In this document: positions 24,801 to 35,251 of the stretch, piece by piece
Layout of the letters: the number at the start of each line of letters is the position of its first letter
Position numbering within the stretch: position 1 is the first letter of the stretch
Assembly (NCBI GenBank): GCA_033060915.1
Contig: CM065383.1
Coordinates: forward strand, 8,866,001-8,930,000
Origin: Euryodendron excelsum
Taxonomy: Eukaryota; Streptophyta; Magnoliopsida; Ericales; Pentaphylacaceae
Direction: 5' to 3'
Length of the DNA stretch: 64,000 nt
Translations under genes and position numbers: made by a program
Notes under the pieces: model-generated
What the model was told of the DNA's origin: nothing
Databases searched by the model: none
The model's input: the letters and a program-made list of their open reading frames with translations, nothing else

Positions 24801-25601
24801 GGAAAAGAGAAGGAAAAAAAATTAAATCTCTTAAACCGGGACTCCGACAACTGTGCCGTTTATTTCCACTCGTCACTTGTACCTAAATCTTACTACGTGT
24901 CGAGTTTGACGGAGATCCGAGCTCGTTTGTGGGTTTTAGTACCCAAACGACTAGAAAACACGTTTTTTCCTAAAAAAACTCCAACGAAAAGAGGGGAAAA
25001 AACTGTTACATTTCCCAAATCGGGACTCCGACGATCGTGCCGTTTGTTCCTACACGTCACTTGTGCCTAAATCTTACTACGTGTCGATCTTGACGGAGTC
25101 ACAAACTCGTTTGTGGGTTTTAGTACCCAAACGACTAGAAAACATGATTTTTTCTAAAAAAAACTCTAAGGAAAAGAGAGAAAAAACTGTTACATCTCTA
25201 AAACCGAGACTCCGTCGACCGTGCCGTTCGTTTCTACACGTCACTCGTACCTAAATCTTACTATGTGTCGATCTTGACGGACTCACAAACTCATTTGTGG
25301 GTTTTAGTACCCAAACGACTAGAAAACATGATTTTTTCTTAAAAAAACTCTAAGGAAAAGAGAGAAAAAACTATTACATCTCCCAAACCGGGACTCCGAC
25401 GACCGTGCCGTTCGTTCCTACACGTCACTCGTGCCTAAATCTTACTACGTGTCGAGTTTGACGGAGATCCAAGCTCGTACTGGTTTGTCCTCATGGCTAG
25501 CTACTGAATTTGCTTATTTGTTTTTCTTTTTTTTCTAAGTTCTTGAACAATATTAGATTAATGTTTTCAGTGTTGGGTTGCATTTCAGCAAGTCTAAGAA
25601 C

Positions 25602-25628
25602 ACTCACTCTCACTCTCTCTCTCTCTCT

Positions 25629-25675
<47 letters not shown>

Positions 25676-25725
25676 ACTCACACACACACACACACACACA
25701 CATACTCACTCACACACACACATAG
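25602..25725. repeat. compound (CT)n/(CA)n microsatellite
   Basis: A long CT tract passes into CACTCA and CACACA tracts inside the captured segment. Confidence 0.9.
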
Positions 25726-26033
25726 AGCAACTGTAGTTCAATTGCATAAGACTAAAGCTTCATGTTATATATGAATTTGCATGAGTAGGTCATTTCTTTT
25801 GGTCTGAAAGAAATTAAGGGCTATATGTGTTCAAGATATGGTGTCAAGAGTCCATAGGTATACTGGATCATGTTGCTTCCAAAAGAGTGAACAATTCTTA
25901 AGAAAACTCCTAGGAATGTCAAAAACAGTCAACTTTTTAATTTAATCATTTAGGCCTCTAATTGTCTCCTATCTTGCTCCTTCTCTCTTTGGTCTCCAAA
26001 CCAACAACACAAATAAATAAATAAAAAGGGCAC

Positions 26034-26035
<2 letters not shown>

Positions 26036-26068
<33 letters not shown>
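26036..26068. repeat. (GA)n microsatellite
   Basis: A GA tract lies just upstream of the captured ATG at 26084, where it would have been in the leader of the parent gene. Confidence 0.85.
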
Positions 26069-26071
<3 letters not shown>

Positions 26072-26083
26072 AGGAAACTAGAA

Positions 26084-26612
26084 ATGGAACTTTCAAGTCA
26101 AGAAAGGGAAATCCCAATTCCAATTAACAATTCTTATAGTCATCAATCTTGTCAATTATGATCCTGCACCCCACAATCACATTATTCCAACTTCAGCACC
26201 CCAAATCATCCCCTCCAGTGGCCCCATACCCACAGCCCTGGAGGACCATGTGCCCTACAAAAAAATGGTAAGGTATAGGGAATGCCTGAAGAACCATGCA
26301 GCAGCCATGGGTGGAAATGCCACAGATGGGTGTGGTGAGTTCATGCCCAATGGAGAGGAAGGTACCCTAGAGGCCCTCACCTACTCAGCCTGCAACTGCC
26401 ACAAAAACTTCCATAGAAAATAAGTTGAAGGTGAGCCCATGGCCTCTTCTTGTGACTGCTTCCACTCCCCACATCTCAACAGGGTTGGAAGGAAAGTCAT
26501 TATGGGCCATCATAAGAATATTTTTGGCCCAGAGACTTTAGAGTACCCTACAGGAACCTTTATCCCCTCTAGACCGGCACTAGCTCACCAAATGATAATG
26601 TCCTACAACATG
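26084..26612 (+). pseudogene. captured fragment of a zinc-finger homeodomain (ZF-HD) transcription factor gene
   Basis: From the ATG at 26084 the frame gives [19 protein letters not shown] shift before about 26160 moves to the frame [72 protein letters not shown]. This is the ZF-HD dimerisation finger ([16 protein letters not shown], CxCHxNFHRK). A TAA stop follows HRK at about 26420. The frame goes on SSCDCFHSPHLNRVGRKVIM and ends at MIMSYNM, so the homeodomain is missing. ZF-HD proteins are plant nuclear regulators that dimerise through this finger. The fragment cannot make a full factor. Relative to the CACTA genes it is antisense. Confidence 0.88.
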
Positions 26613-29268
26613 GACTCCGATGACCGTGCCATTCGTTCCTATACGTCACTCGTGCCTAAATCTTACTACGTGTCGATGTTGATGGACTCACAAACTCGTT
26701 TGTGAGTTTTAGTACCCAAACAACTAGAAAACATGATTTTTTCTAAAAAAAAAAACTCTAAGGAAAAGAGAGAAAAAACGGTTACATCTCCCAAACCGGG
26801 ACTCCAGCGACCATGTTGTTCGTTCCTACACGTCACTCGTGCCTAAATCTTACTACGTGTCGATCTTGAAGGACTCACAAACTCGTTTGTGGGTTTTAGT
26901 ACCCAAACAACTAGAAAACATGATTTTTTCTAAAAAAAAACTCTAAGGAAAAGAGAGAGAAAACTGTTATATCTCCCAAACCGAGACTCCGGCAACCGTG
27001 CCGTTCGTTCCTACACGTCACTCGTGCCTAAATCTTACTACGTGTCGATCTTGACGGACTCACAAACTCGTTTGTGGGTTTTAGTACCCAAAAGACTAGA
27101 AAACACGTTTTTTCCTAAAAGAAACCTAATATGACAGCAGCATTTGAATTTTCAAGTATGATAATCAAGTAACAAAACTGAGGAAACAAGTGATAATACC
27201 TGCTCTGGTAGTGGAGGCAATGAAGCTGAATGAGGCAATGACGGTGAACGAGATGGTATATGATCATCACCCACAGATTCAACTCGTACCTGTTGTCCGC
27301 TAGATGCATCCGGAACCTAAACACAATGAAATACTGTTAATTGCAATATAAAAAAAATAAATAAAATGTATAAAAATTGCTATTTTAAGAAATTCATCAA
27401 TTGCATGGTGACCTGTCGGGTTGCATCTCCAGATAAGACACCGGCTTTCATCAATTGTAAGGTGACCTGTCGAGTGATCTCTTCTTTCAGCTCCTCTCGC
27501 AATTCCTCTTTCAAATTCTCTCGCAGCTCTTCTCTTAGCTCCTCTCGCAGGCCCGTATGACAATGTGATGGACCAGTATCCTCCCTATAAACAGCAGCCC
27601 GAGATATGCCAGTGTCGTATGTGCGGCAGTAGCCATGTCCATCGTCCCCGAAAACTTTGTGAAATATCTTGTTACGAGCATCATCCGTCCTTTGCTCCTC
27701 ATGTTCCTTCTCTAAAAGTCGATTATATTCATCCTACACATCCAAAAGACAAATTAATTGACAATATGAAACAAATTTAAATACTAAGATTGCAATAAGT
27801 ACTACTTACAATGTAGGAAACCACATCTGGGTCATTTACTCAGCGAGTCCTCAAGTAGACACTCATCTTGTCAGTTCGATCCCCAGCCGCCTCCATCTAA
27901 TTTAGCAAACATACAATATGATAAGTGAATGCTTAAAACCCAAAACATAATAATAAGCGTTAATTTTCTTACGTATATACCTCATGACGTATTGTCGAGA
28001 ACTGTGTCTTTCCAGTTGTATGAGGTGGGCCACGAAGCTCCTTATTCGTTGAATTATTTTTTGCAATTGCCTACAATAGATTGGCATAATTAATGACATA
28101 AATATTCAATAAGGATGTTATTGCAAATGAATGTAATGACATAAATACTCAAACCTTTGCCGCCTCAGTCCTCCAATAATCCACGAGCTCTCTCCAGTGA
28201 TTTGGAAGGACACCATCAGGACAATCGGGATAGCGGTCCAAAATGTCTCGATATGGCGTAAAATGCTTTTTTTTGATATGGTACTTATGATCCTTCCATA
28301 ATTTCGCACATTTATCCATGCAAACTGGTTTGTACTCATCCGGACAAGGTTCCAAATTACGCTATAAAAACATTAGTCATTAAACTGATAGATAAATATT
28401 ACAGTTTTACTAATTGAAGAAACAATAACGTTTTTACCTTAACATCCTGCCAAATCTGATCGATCAAATCAGAGGGTACTTGTGTCCAATCTGTATATAT
28501 CAAGGGTATAATGTGACGCACTATGATGCCCAACTGCCCTGAGAGTTTGTTAACTTTTGTGTTCTCGATTGAGCACCACATCTTATCAAATACCACGTGA
28601 TATTTGAAATCCTTGCTACTCCAGTCACGAATACCCAATGCCAAGCCTCGCCCTTTCTTTGAACACGATGAGGATGTCTCATTACCTGATGGCCCTAAAG
28701 CAAGTGAATCTAAAATAATAATATAAATCAAAACATGTGATATTAGTTGTTAGCTAAATGTGTGAACATTTATTAACTTAGTTTATACCTGATACAAGCG
28801 GCCTTGAGGATGTATCTGATGGTGCTAACCCTGCTGCCTCAGCTGAAACAGTCGGTAGAGGATGAGACAGTTGCAACATAGGTTGTTGAGATGGAACTGG
28901 TGGAGTAGTCTCCTCAGACTGAGATGTAAATAACTGCAATACATCAGACACCGTTCGACCAGTAGACCTCTTCCTCTTTGACATAATAATCTGGTGAGAA
29001 AAATACAAGCTATATACAAAATAAACAACTAACAAATAGAGGGAAAAGTATGAAAGCTTTCAAGTTTCTAAGCACATATGTGAGGGAATTAAGGTCAAAC
29101 TTATCAAACTATAGAGAAAGTTTTAGAAGTTGCAAATTAACAGTTACATGTTACATGTTACATGTCAAAATATGGTTACAACTATGTACATATCAAATAA
29201 TCAACTACACAAAGCTAATAGAGGAAGACAAAAGGTTAGTCCATCATTAACAAATTAGAATATGACTG

Positions 29269-32200
29269 TTAGACAGGAGCATCGACCGTTGCTCCTTCTG
29301 TTCCTTCCCTAACCCAGTGACCATCTTTATCATGAAGGGCAATATTTTCTTCCAGTTGTTGACTTGCATAAGGCTCAACTTGAGTGTCTAAGGAATGTAT
29401 ATCAAACAAACTTCTTTGTGACATCTTCACAACAATATGCCAGTCTGCTTGTAAAGGGTCTGACGCATACCAAACCTGCTCTGCTTGGGATGCAAAGATG
29501 AAAGGTTCATTGGTCTCTCGATCATCTCGGTATAATAAATGGTTGAAGTTGACCAATGTAAACTTGAAAGCATCTTCCTTCTTCCCGTGGATGTTATCAA
29601 CCCAATCACACTTAAACATAACAAATGCCATGTCATTAGTGTATCGAATTTCAACAATATCAGTTAGTTGTCCATAGTAGTACATAGACCCCACACGAGG
29701 ATTATTATCCTTTCGACTAGCATAACTCAGGGTCTCAGCCTTTAAACTTACATCACTATTTTGAGTAACTTGACTATCATCCATGTGCTTCACACAAAAA
29801 TGGAACCCATTGACGTTGTAGGCATTATACCTGTATGCTATGTCATTAGGACCATTTGCCAAATTTGTGATTTCATCAGAGAAGATGATATTTGTTGTCC
29901 TTCGTAAAGTTTGAACCTGTTATGCAACCATGAGTGTATATTTATATTCATGAAGTGTATGTAAGTTTGAGTGAACTGAAAAAAATAAAACATACATGAT
30001 TGCTGAACCAAGGGTGGAATGTTTCAAAATGCTCGCGCTGAAATTAATGATTGTCTCCTTGAGGAAATTTTTCCTTAACAAATTCAAGGTGATTGTTGTG
30101 CAATTAAATTACATATATGAAGATGATGTATATAAAACTACAACATACTTTAACATGAAGTGGTGATTAAAAAACAAACTTACTTTATGAATGATGCCAC
30201 TAATTTAGAGTTGAACAAGACATAGCGATGAGCCTGTGTCAGTACACTCTTATGAGGATAAAAAAATTTGCCTAACCGTTCTGGACCATCTTTGCTCCGC
30301 ACCGGTCGATTAGTTTTGGTTTCTATGTCATGAAGATATTGGGCACAGAAATTCATGCACTCTTCCATCAAGTACCCTTTAGCTATTGAACCTTCTAGAA
30401 GAGCTCGATTTCAAACATATTCTTTCAATGTTAGAAGATATCTCTCAATTGAGTACATCCATCGATATTGAACTGGTCCACACAATAATGCTTCATCTGC
30501 CAAATGAATGGGCAAGTGTTCCATTATATCAAAGAAGGCCGGGGGAAATAATTTCTCAAGATGACAAAGAGTTACTGCTATACGATCATGAATATACTGC
30601 AAGTCAGTTACACGATTCAACTTTGAGCACAGTTGCCTGAAGAAGTTGCTCAATTCAATCAACGGTTCAATGACTTTCTTAGGCAAAAAATGACGTATAG
30701 CCAAAGGAATAAGTTGTTGCATCATGACATGATTGTCGTGACTCTTTAAACCCCAAATAGTTCTTTCATCTAAATGAACATGTCGTGATATATTAGATGC
30801 ATACCCATTTGACACTCTAACTTTATTTAGCACTTTCAAGAACAAATATTTTTCCTCCTTGGTCATCGTGAACTGAGCAAGAGGCAAGTACAATTTGTTG
30901 GCCCCCTTCTCTACTGGGTGCAATGCTTCTCTAATTCCCATTTCTTTCAAATCACGTCGGGCATTTGCATTGTTCTTTGACTTTTCCACAACTCCTAGTA
31001 TTGTCCATAATACATTGTCACATACATTCTTCTCTATATGTATCACATCGAGATTGTATCTTACTAAATTGTATTTCCAGTACGGTAATTCATAAAAGAT
31101 GCTCTTCTTTTTCCAATTATGGGTTTTGGGCTCATCATTCTTTTGATCTCCGGTACCTTACTGCAAGGTCATCCAATCTGTATTGGGTAAGAATACCTTT
31201 TGCTTCCAACTGTAACAACATCTCTGATCCAGACAACATTTCAGGTTTTGTTCCAATTTCTTGGGTCTTATCAAATGATACTCTATCCCTTCAAAATTTA
31301 TGTCGAGTAGGAAAAAAGCGACGGTGGCCCATGTAGACAAACTTTTTTCCGTGCTTCAACCTTCTGGATTTAGTTTGCGTATTACAACACGGGCAAACAT
31401 ATTCACCTTTGGTACTCCATCCCAACAACATGGGGTATCCAGGGAAGTCACCAATTGTCCACAATAAACATGCAAACAATTGGAACATCTGTTTGGTCGA
31501 TGCATCAAAAGTGGGAACACCTTCATTCCAAAGCTCATTCAACTCCTCGATTAACGGCTGCAAGTAGACATCAATCTTGTCACCGGGTCCTTTAGACCCA
31601 TCTATAAGCACAGACAATATAAAAAATGGTTGCTTCATGCACATCCAAGGTGGTAGATTGTATGGAATCAACACTACAGGCCAAGTGCTATGAACTACAT
31701 TCATCGATCTAAACGGGTTGAATCCATCCGACGCAAGCCCAAGCCTCACATTACGGCTATCACTAGCAAAGACTGGGTTTCGCCGATCAAAATCTTTCCA
31801 TGCCTCAGAGTCTGCAGGATGCCTTAAAGTCTCATCATTTGTTCGGTCCTCTGAATGCCATTTCATTGACTTAGATGTATTGGATGACATAAACAATCTT
31901 TGCAGCCTTGGCTTCAAAGGAAAGTACCTCATTTGTTTTGCAAGCTTCAGTTTACCACGATTTTCTGAAGTATTGACACTCTCTTTCCATCTAGAAACAT
32001 GACATATAAGACATTCATTAAGATCAGCATGCTCATTCCTGAACAACATACAACTGTTGGGGCATGCATCCCAAGTCATATATGTAAAGTCTAGATCTTC
32101 AGTTATCTTTTGAGCTTTATAGTAATTATTAGGAAGTTGCACACCCTCAGGAAAAGCCTCACTCAACAACTCAAGTAACATATCCATGGACTTGTCCATC

Positions 32201-32703
32201 CAATGATTGAGCACCTTAAGATGCAAGAGTCAAACAATGAACTACAATTTATTAAATTTCTTACATCCCGGATACAATTCACACTGCTCTTCCTCTAGAA
32301 GCTTGAAATACTTAATAGTTTCTTCATTCCCTCCTATCTGGACATCATCATTCTCAAAACTTCCACCTACATGCGGAATAGCATCATTTATCATACCGAT
32401 CATATCATCTGCAAAGTCTGCATCCCCCAACATTCCACTGTCTCTATCAGGGCAACTAGAACTAGAAAGATAAGATTCCCCATGACTACTCCAAATCTTA
32501 TATTTTCTTAACATCCCCTTGTTGAGAAGATGCTCACGCACAACATCTCGTGAAAAATAGTAACGATTTGCACACTGTCTACAAGGACAGTAGATCAATG
32601 AATCTGCACCCTTGCCAGTGTACACAAACACAAGAAATTGGTCTATTCCGTCCACATATTCCCTGGAAAGCCTATCACCAGAATCAATCCAACTCTTGTC
32701 CAT
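29269..32703 (-). pseudogene. CACTA transposase, TNP2 (TNPD) type, broken
   Basis: The ATG at 32703 starts MDKSWIDSGDRLSREYVDG, the transposase-associated domain (YCPCRQCANRYYFSRDVV follows). The TNP2 domain covers about 32226-31291, including HLKVLNHWMDKSMDMLLELL, TYMTWDACPNSCMLFRNEH, GLASDGFNPF and CPCCNTQTKSRRLKHGKKFV. A DUF4218 region follows (31046-30184; DVIHIEKNVCDNVLW, HVMMQQLIPLAIRHFLP). A short exon is at about 30097-29996. A DUF4216 exon is at 29916-29269 (NVNGFHF, YYGQLTDIVEIRY). Stops occur between 32242 and 32226 (two), at 31291 and at 30411, a frameshift near 31150, and a stop in the small exon, whose acceptor also looks lost. The active protein would cut and join the element ends; this copy cannot. 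Confidence 0.9.
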
Positions 32704-33071
32704 TTTTCTGTATATATCCACATAAACATTACTAATTAAGTCACCATACGTAAAATATAGATCATAAATGTTCATGCAACGTGAAAATTATCCATACAAC
32801 TCCTCTTTAATAGGTAGGTGGTCCTATCCCATTCAGGAATGCATAATCTATGCAATAGGAAGTAGCTCAAACCGTTTTATCCCTCTTTAAGGAAAATCCG
32901 GCAGCATCTCCCTACAGTTCTCCAAGTACGCGACGTAAACGAAGTGTATTGTTGTACACTACATCCCCGTATGTACCCAGAGAACACAGAGTTTGCTACA
33001 CAGAATTTCCATCAAAGAAGAACAATTTAAACCGGTGAGCCACTAACTACTACATAGATTTATGCATTCCT

Positions 33072-33095
33072 GAATTATCCGAAACTGGATAATTC
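33072..33095. repeat. hairpin GAATTATCC-GAAACT-GGATAATTC
   Basis: Perfect 9-bp arms around a 6-base loop lie in the 5' region of the transposase gene. The overlapping TATGCATTCCTGAAT at 33061-33075 is also the reverse complement of 32831-32845. Confidence 0.7.
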
Positions 33096-33168
33096 AAAAA
33101 CTATCTCATCGTAGTTGAATCCACAAACTACATAGACGATTCTTGAACTTGTTTAAGGTTATATGCTT

Positions 33169-33210
33169 ATATTTTAATTAACTCATGATTGCATGAGTTA
33201 ATTAAAATAT
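33169..33210. repeat. perfect 19-bp inverted repeat
   Basis: ATATTTTAATTAACTCATG is followed by ATTG and then the exact reverse complement. It could be a strong hairpin in RNA or the trace of a small insertion. Confidence 0.85.
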
Positions 33211-34621
33211 ATAAATATAAATTGTTACTATAAAGTAAGAAAGTGAATAAAACAAACCTGCTGGACCATAGACAATGGCAAATGATTGTAATGTTTATGA
33301 AATTACAAGCACACAGATATACTATCATGAAGAAGAGAAGCGCATTGTGCTATCAAGAAAATAAAAGATTGAAAACAATCATATTCATTAAGCAGTTAGT
33401 GACATCTAAATAAGTGTATCAACCATAAACAAGAACAAGGGCATATGGTTGAAATTCTATCATTAATCAGTTAGTCTAGATGGTTTCAGATAGCTAAAAT
33501 TGAAGCAAACCCCATTTCCTTTTTCCTAGTTTCTTATTCTTAAAAAGTTCATGTGAGTCTAGTTTTTACTAGTTTTGAATTCATCACCAAATTTTTAATA
33601 TTGAGAGAGTTATAACCAAAAAAAGAAAAAAAATTACGTGGTTAGATATTCCATTCCGAATTTTGGGTTATTTGCACAAAATTCACTAGAGACTTCTAAG
33701 GTCTCATCCAAAGCCTCTACAAGCATCAGTCTTACTTACATAATTCTCAAGATAATATTAATTTCAAAGCTTTCAAAATAGAGTTTACTCGTCTTATCTA
33801 TTTATTTTTTTCAATTTTCATTGAAATCCACATGCAAATATTATCTTAAATGTAAGGAAAAACTAACTCAAATGTAATGCCTAAAAGCAAAAGTTGGTGT
33901 GTCATCACTCTTTTTGGACTGCCATTGAAGTCAATAGCTTTCTCCTTGCATTATATATATTTGAGAAGAATTTCATTCAGGTGACGAGATTCATGGAATG
34001 CAAAGTGACGGGGGAAATCCTATCCTTCTACTCTGGAAAGTTTTATGGCTCTGTTTTGTAGTAATAAAATCATATCTCCATATGGAAGAGTAAATAAATT
34101 CGTTAATGTATAATGTGATGAATTTTATACATGAAATAATTTGTAAATGTATAATGTGTGATATCTGATATAGAAACAGAGAGCTCGAAACAGAGAGGCG
34201 ACGAGGGAGAAAGAGATAAGCTTACCAGTGGATGTGGACTTCCGGCGGCGACAGCACCAAGGCAAAGGCTTCGTCGACGAGGGGTAGCAGTCCGTGAGGA
34301 GTTTCGACAGCTAGGGCTTCCAGTCGCCGCTACAAGCGACAAGGGAGGAGGGAGGAGGGAAGACAGACGGCTCACCAGTCGACAAGGCTTTCGGCAATGC
34401 AAGCCATCCAAGCGTCGTCTTCCGGCAGCGGCTTTCAGGCGTCGTCTCCGGCGATGGCCTTCCAGGCAAAACACTATCGTGCCGCAATTGTGATCGGCGA
34501 CATTTCCAAGCTAAGGCGCGCGGCTGGTCGAATAAGAGGGAAAGAGGGAAAGAGGAGAAGAATAGGGGGGAAAATGACATTGGGTGTCGAAACTACGCCG
34601 TTTTATATCCAAACGACGTAG

Positions 34622-34876
34622 TTTTATTTAAAACATTTGCTACGGTAACCCCATCGTAAATACGCCGTCGCGAATAGTGGGGGGTCATCTTTGCGCATGC
34701 AAAACGACGTCGTTTTTCTCTCTTTCCTGACGGCATCAATGCCATCGCAAATAGTGCCGACGAAAATAACATTTTGTTGCGTCGGGGAAGTTGCCGTCGC
34801 AAATAATGGGGTATTTGCGACGGCATAAGTAGCCGTCACAAATAATCCGTCGCAAATAACCCTTTTTCTTGTAGTG
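34622..34876. repeat. right subterminal repeats and terminal repeat of the CACTA element
   Basis: Copies of GCCGTCGCAAAT and TTTGCGACGGC again occur in both orientations. The last is followed by CTTTTTCTTGTAGTG, the exact inverse of the left end. Confidence 0.9.
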
Positions 34877-35044
34877 AAATCGGTTCCTTTTCTTTTTCCT
34901 CAACTTTTGTTATCAAAAGAGAAGCACTAGCAAAAACTACCAATATATGTAAACATACAAACTGACAAGTAAACACAAAACCCACACAGTGCACTTAGGA
35001 TCCTATTTTCTTCACAAATTGTATATGTATATATCCGAAGTGTA

Positions 35045-35243
35045 ATGTGTAGATTCTGCGTTCGAGATTTTAATGAAAAATGTATTTTTTTATTAATTTT
35101 CTAATAATAAGAAATGCTAAAATATCAATAAAATTCTAAAAACACAATAGGTGGCATAAATGCTATTAGATTGGAAATTATTTTTAAAAAAGTGTTAGAT
35201 AAATAATTAGTTTCACAAAAAGTGTTATTTTGACAAAATACTC
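35045..35243 (-). repeat. right inverted arm of the older element around the CACTA insertion
   Basis: This is the reverse complement match of 20561-20755, with blocks such as ATTAGATTGGAAATTATTTT and CACAAAAAGTGTTATTTTG. CAAGT lies directly outside the left arm (20556-20560) and three bases beyond the right arm (35247-35251). It may be a worn target duplication, but I am not sure. Confidence 0.7.
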
Positions 35244-35251
35244 CATCAAGT

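Larger units (their letters stand above)
25479..26612 (+). other. captured host segment interrupting the tandem array
   Basis: The repeat stops after AAGCTCGTA near 25479 and resumes in mid-unit at GGACTCCGA near 26611. The 1.13 kb between is unlike the rest of the element. It has (CT)n, (CA)n and (GA)n tracts typical of a plant 5' region and then the coding start of a ZF-HD gene. The host ATG lies about 600 bases inside, so upstream or leader DNA was captured along with the coding start. Confidence 0.85.
22590..27118. repeat. tandem array of a ~183-bp repeat, about 19 units, in an intron of the CACTA second gene
   Basis: Units recur every 177-189 bases. Each holds ACCGGGACTCCGGC, then CACACGTCACTCGTGCC, TAAATCTTACTACGTGTCGA, GAGTTCCGAGCTCGTTTGTG, TTTTAGTACCTAAACGACTC and a purine-rich A-run. 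The phrase around CTAAATCTTACTACGTG occurs near 22692, 22871, 23048, 23231, 23413, 23598, 23779, 23966, 24150, 24331, 24517, 24698, 24878, 25062, 25248 and 25432. After the interruption it recurs near 26655, 26836 and 27025. Later units share variants (CGATCTTGACGGACTCACAA), so the array grew partly by local duplication. The short open frames (MPKSYYVSSL...) recur only because the repeat does. Confidence 0.93.
22156..28984 (-). pseudogene. CACTA second gene: Transposase_24 (TNPA-like) protein, nine exons, broken
   Basis: Proposed exons, from the ATG at 28984: 28984-28789, 28709-28438, 28361-28155, 28070-27981, 27896-27810, 27733-27413, 27316-27200, 22518-22282 and 22173-22156. All junctions keep phase, giving 1,545 bases or 515 codons. 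It begins MSKRKRSTGRTVSDVLQL (basic, nuclear-signal-like). The middle has plant transposase (Ptta/En/Spm) features: KVNKLSGQLGIIVRHIIPL, the segment ending PNHWRELVDYWRTEAAK, and LRGPPHTTGKTQFSTIRHE. Exon 6 ends in a long Glu/Arg coiled coil. Exon 8 resembles a DUF8039-type C-terminal domain (DITTVGESVGRHVA). In-frame stops lie at 27840 (exon 5) and twice in exon 8. The family binds transposon ends. The intron before exon 8 is about 4.7 kb and holds the tandem array and the ZF-HD fragment. Confidence 0.75.
32704..34600 (-). promoter_or_regulatory. 5' region of the CACTA transposase gene
   Basis: No coding exon is recognisable. The part at 34158-34580 is GC- and CpG-rich, unlike the rest, and probably is the leader or first noncoding exon of the minus-strand transcript. 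Open frames on both strands there follow from the composition. The stretch 32776-34100 is AT-rich and may be a long leader intron. It includes two perfect hairpins. Confidence 0.4.
21422..34876 (-). mobile_element. CACTA (En/Spm) DNA transposon, 13,455 bp, complete ends
   Basis: Both ends carry the identical 15-bp terminal inverted repeat CACTACAAGAAAAAG. The 3-bp target duplication is AAA at 21419-21421 and 34877-34879. Both ends have dense subterminal repeats built on TTTGCGACGGC and its complement. Two genes are read on the minus strand: a TNP2-type transposase and a Transposase_24 gene. The gene with TNP2 lies nearer the right end. In-frame stops in both genes show that this copy is not autonomous now. 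It also contains a large tandem array and a captured host gene fragment. Confidence 0.95.

Noticed and set aside
22845..25254. Repeated open frames of about 63 codons starting MPKSYYVSSL
   Set aside because: They recur because the tandem unit recurs. Each ends within one unit, there is no domain, and they lie in an intron on the opposite strand to the gene.
25510..25725. Open frame ending in long Ser-Leu and Thr-His repeats
   Set aside because: It is a translation of the (CT)n and (CA)n microsatellite.
22590..27118. Regularly spaced repeats that might suggest a CRISPR array
   Set aside because: The units are contiguous and repeat over their full ~183 bases, with no unique spacers, and the DNA is plant nuclear.
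34158..34580. Overlapping open frames on both strands near the right end of the CACTA element
   Set aside because: They follow from high GC content. No domain or splice context supports a protein.
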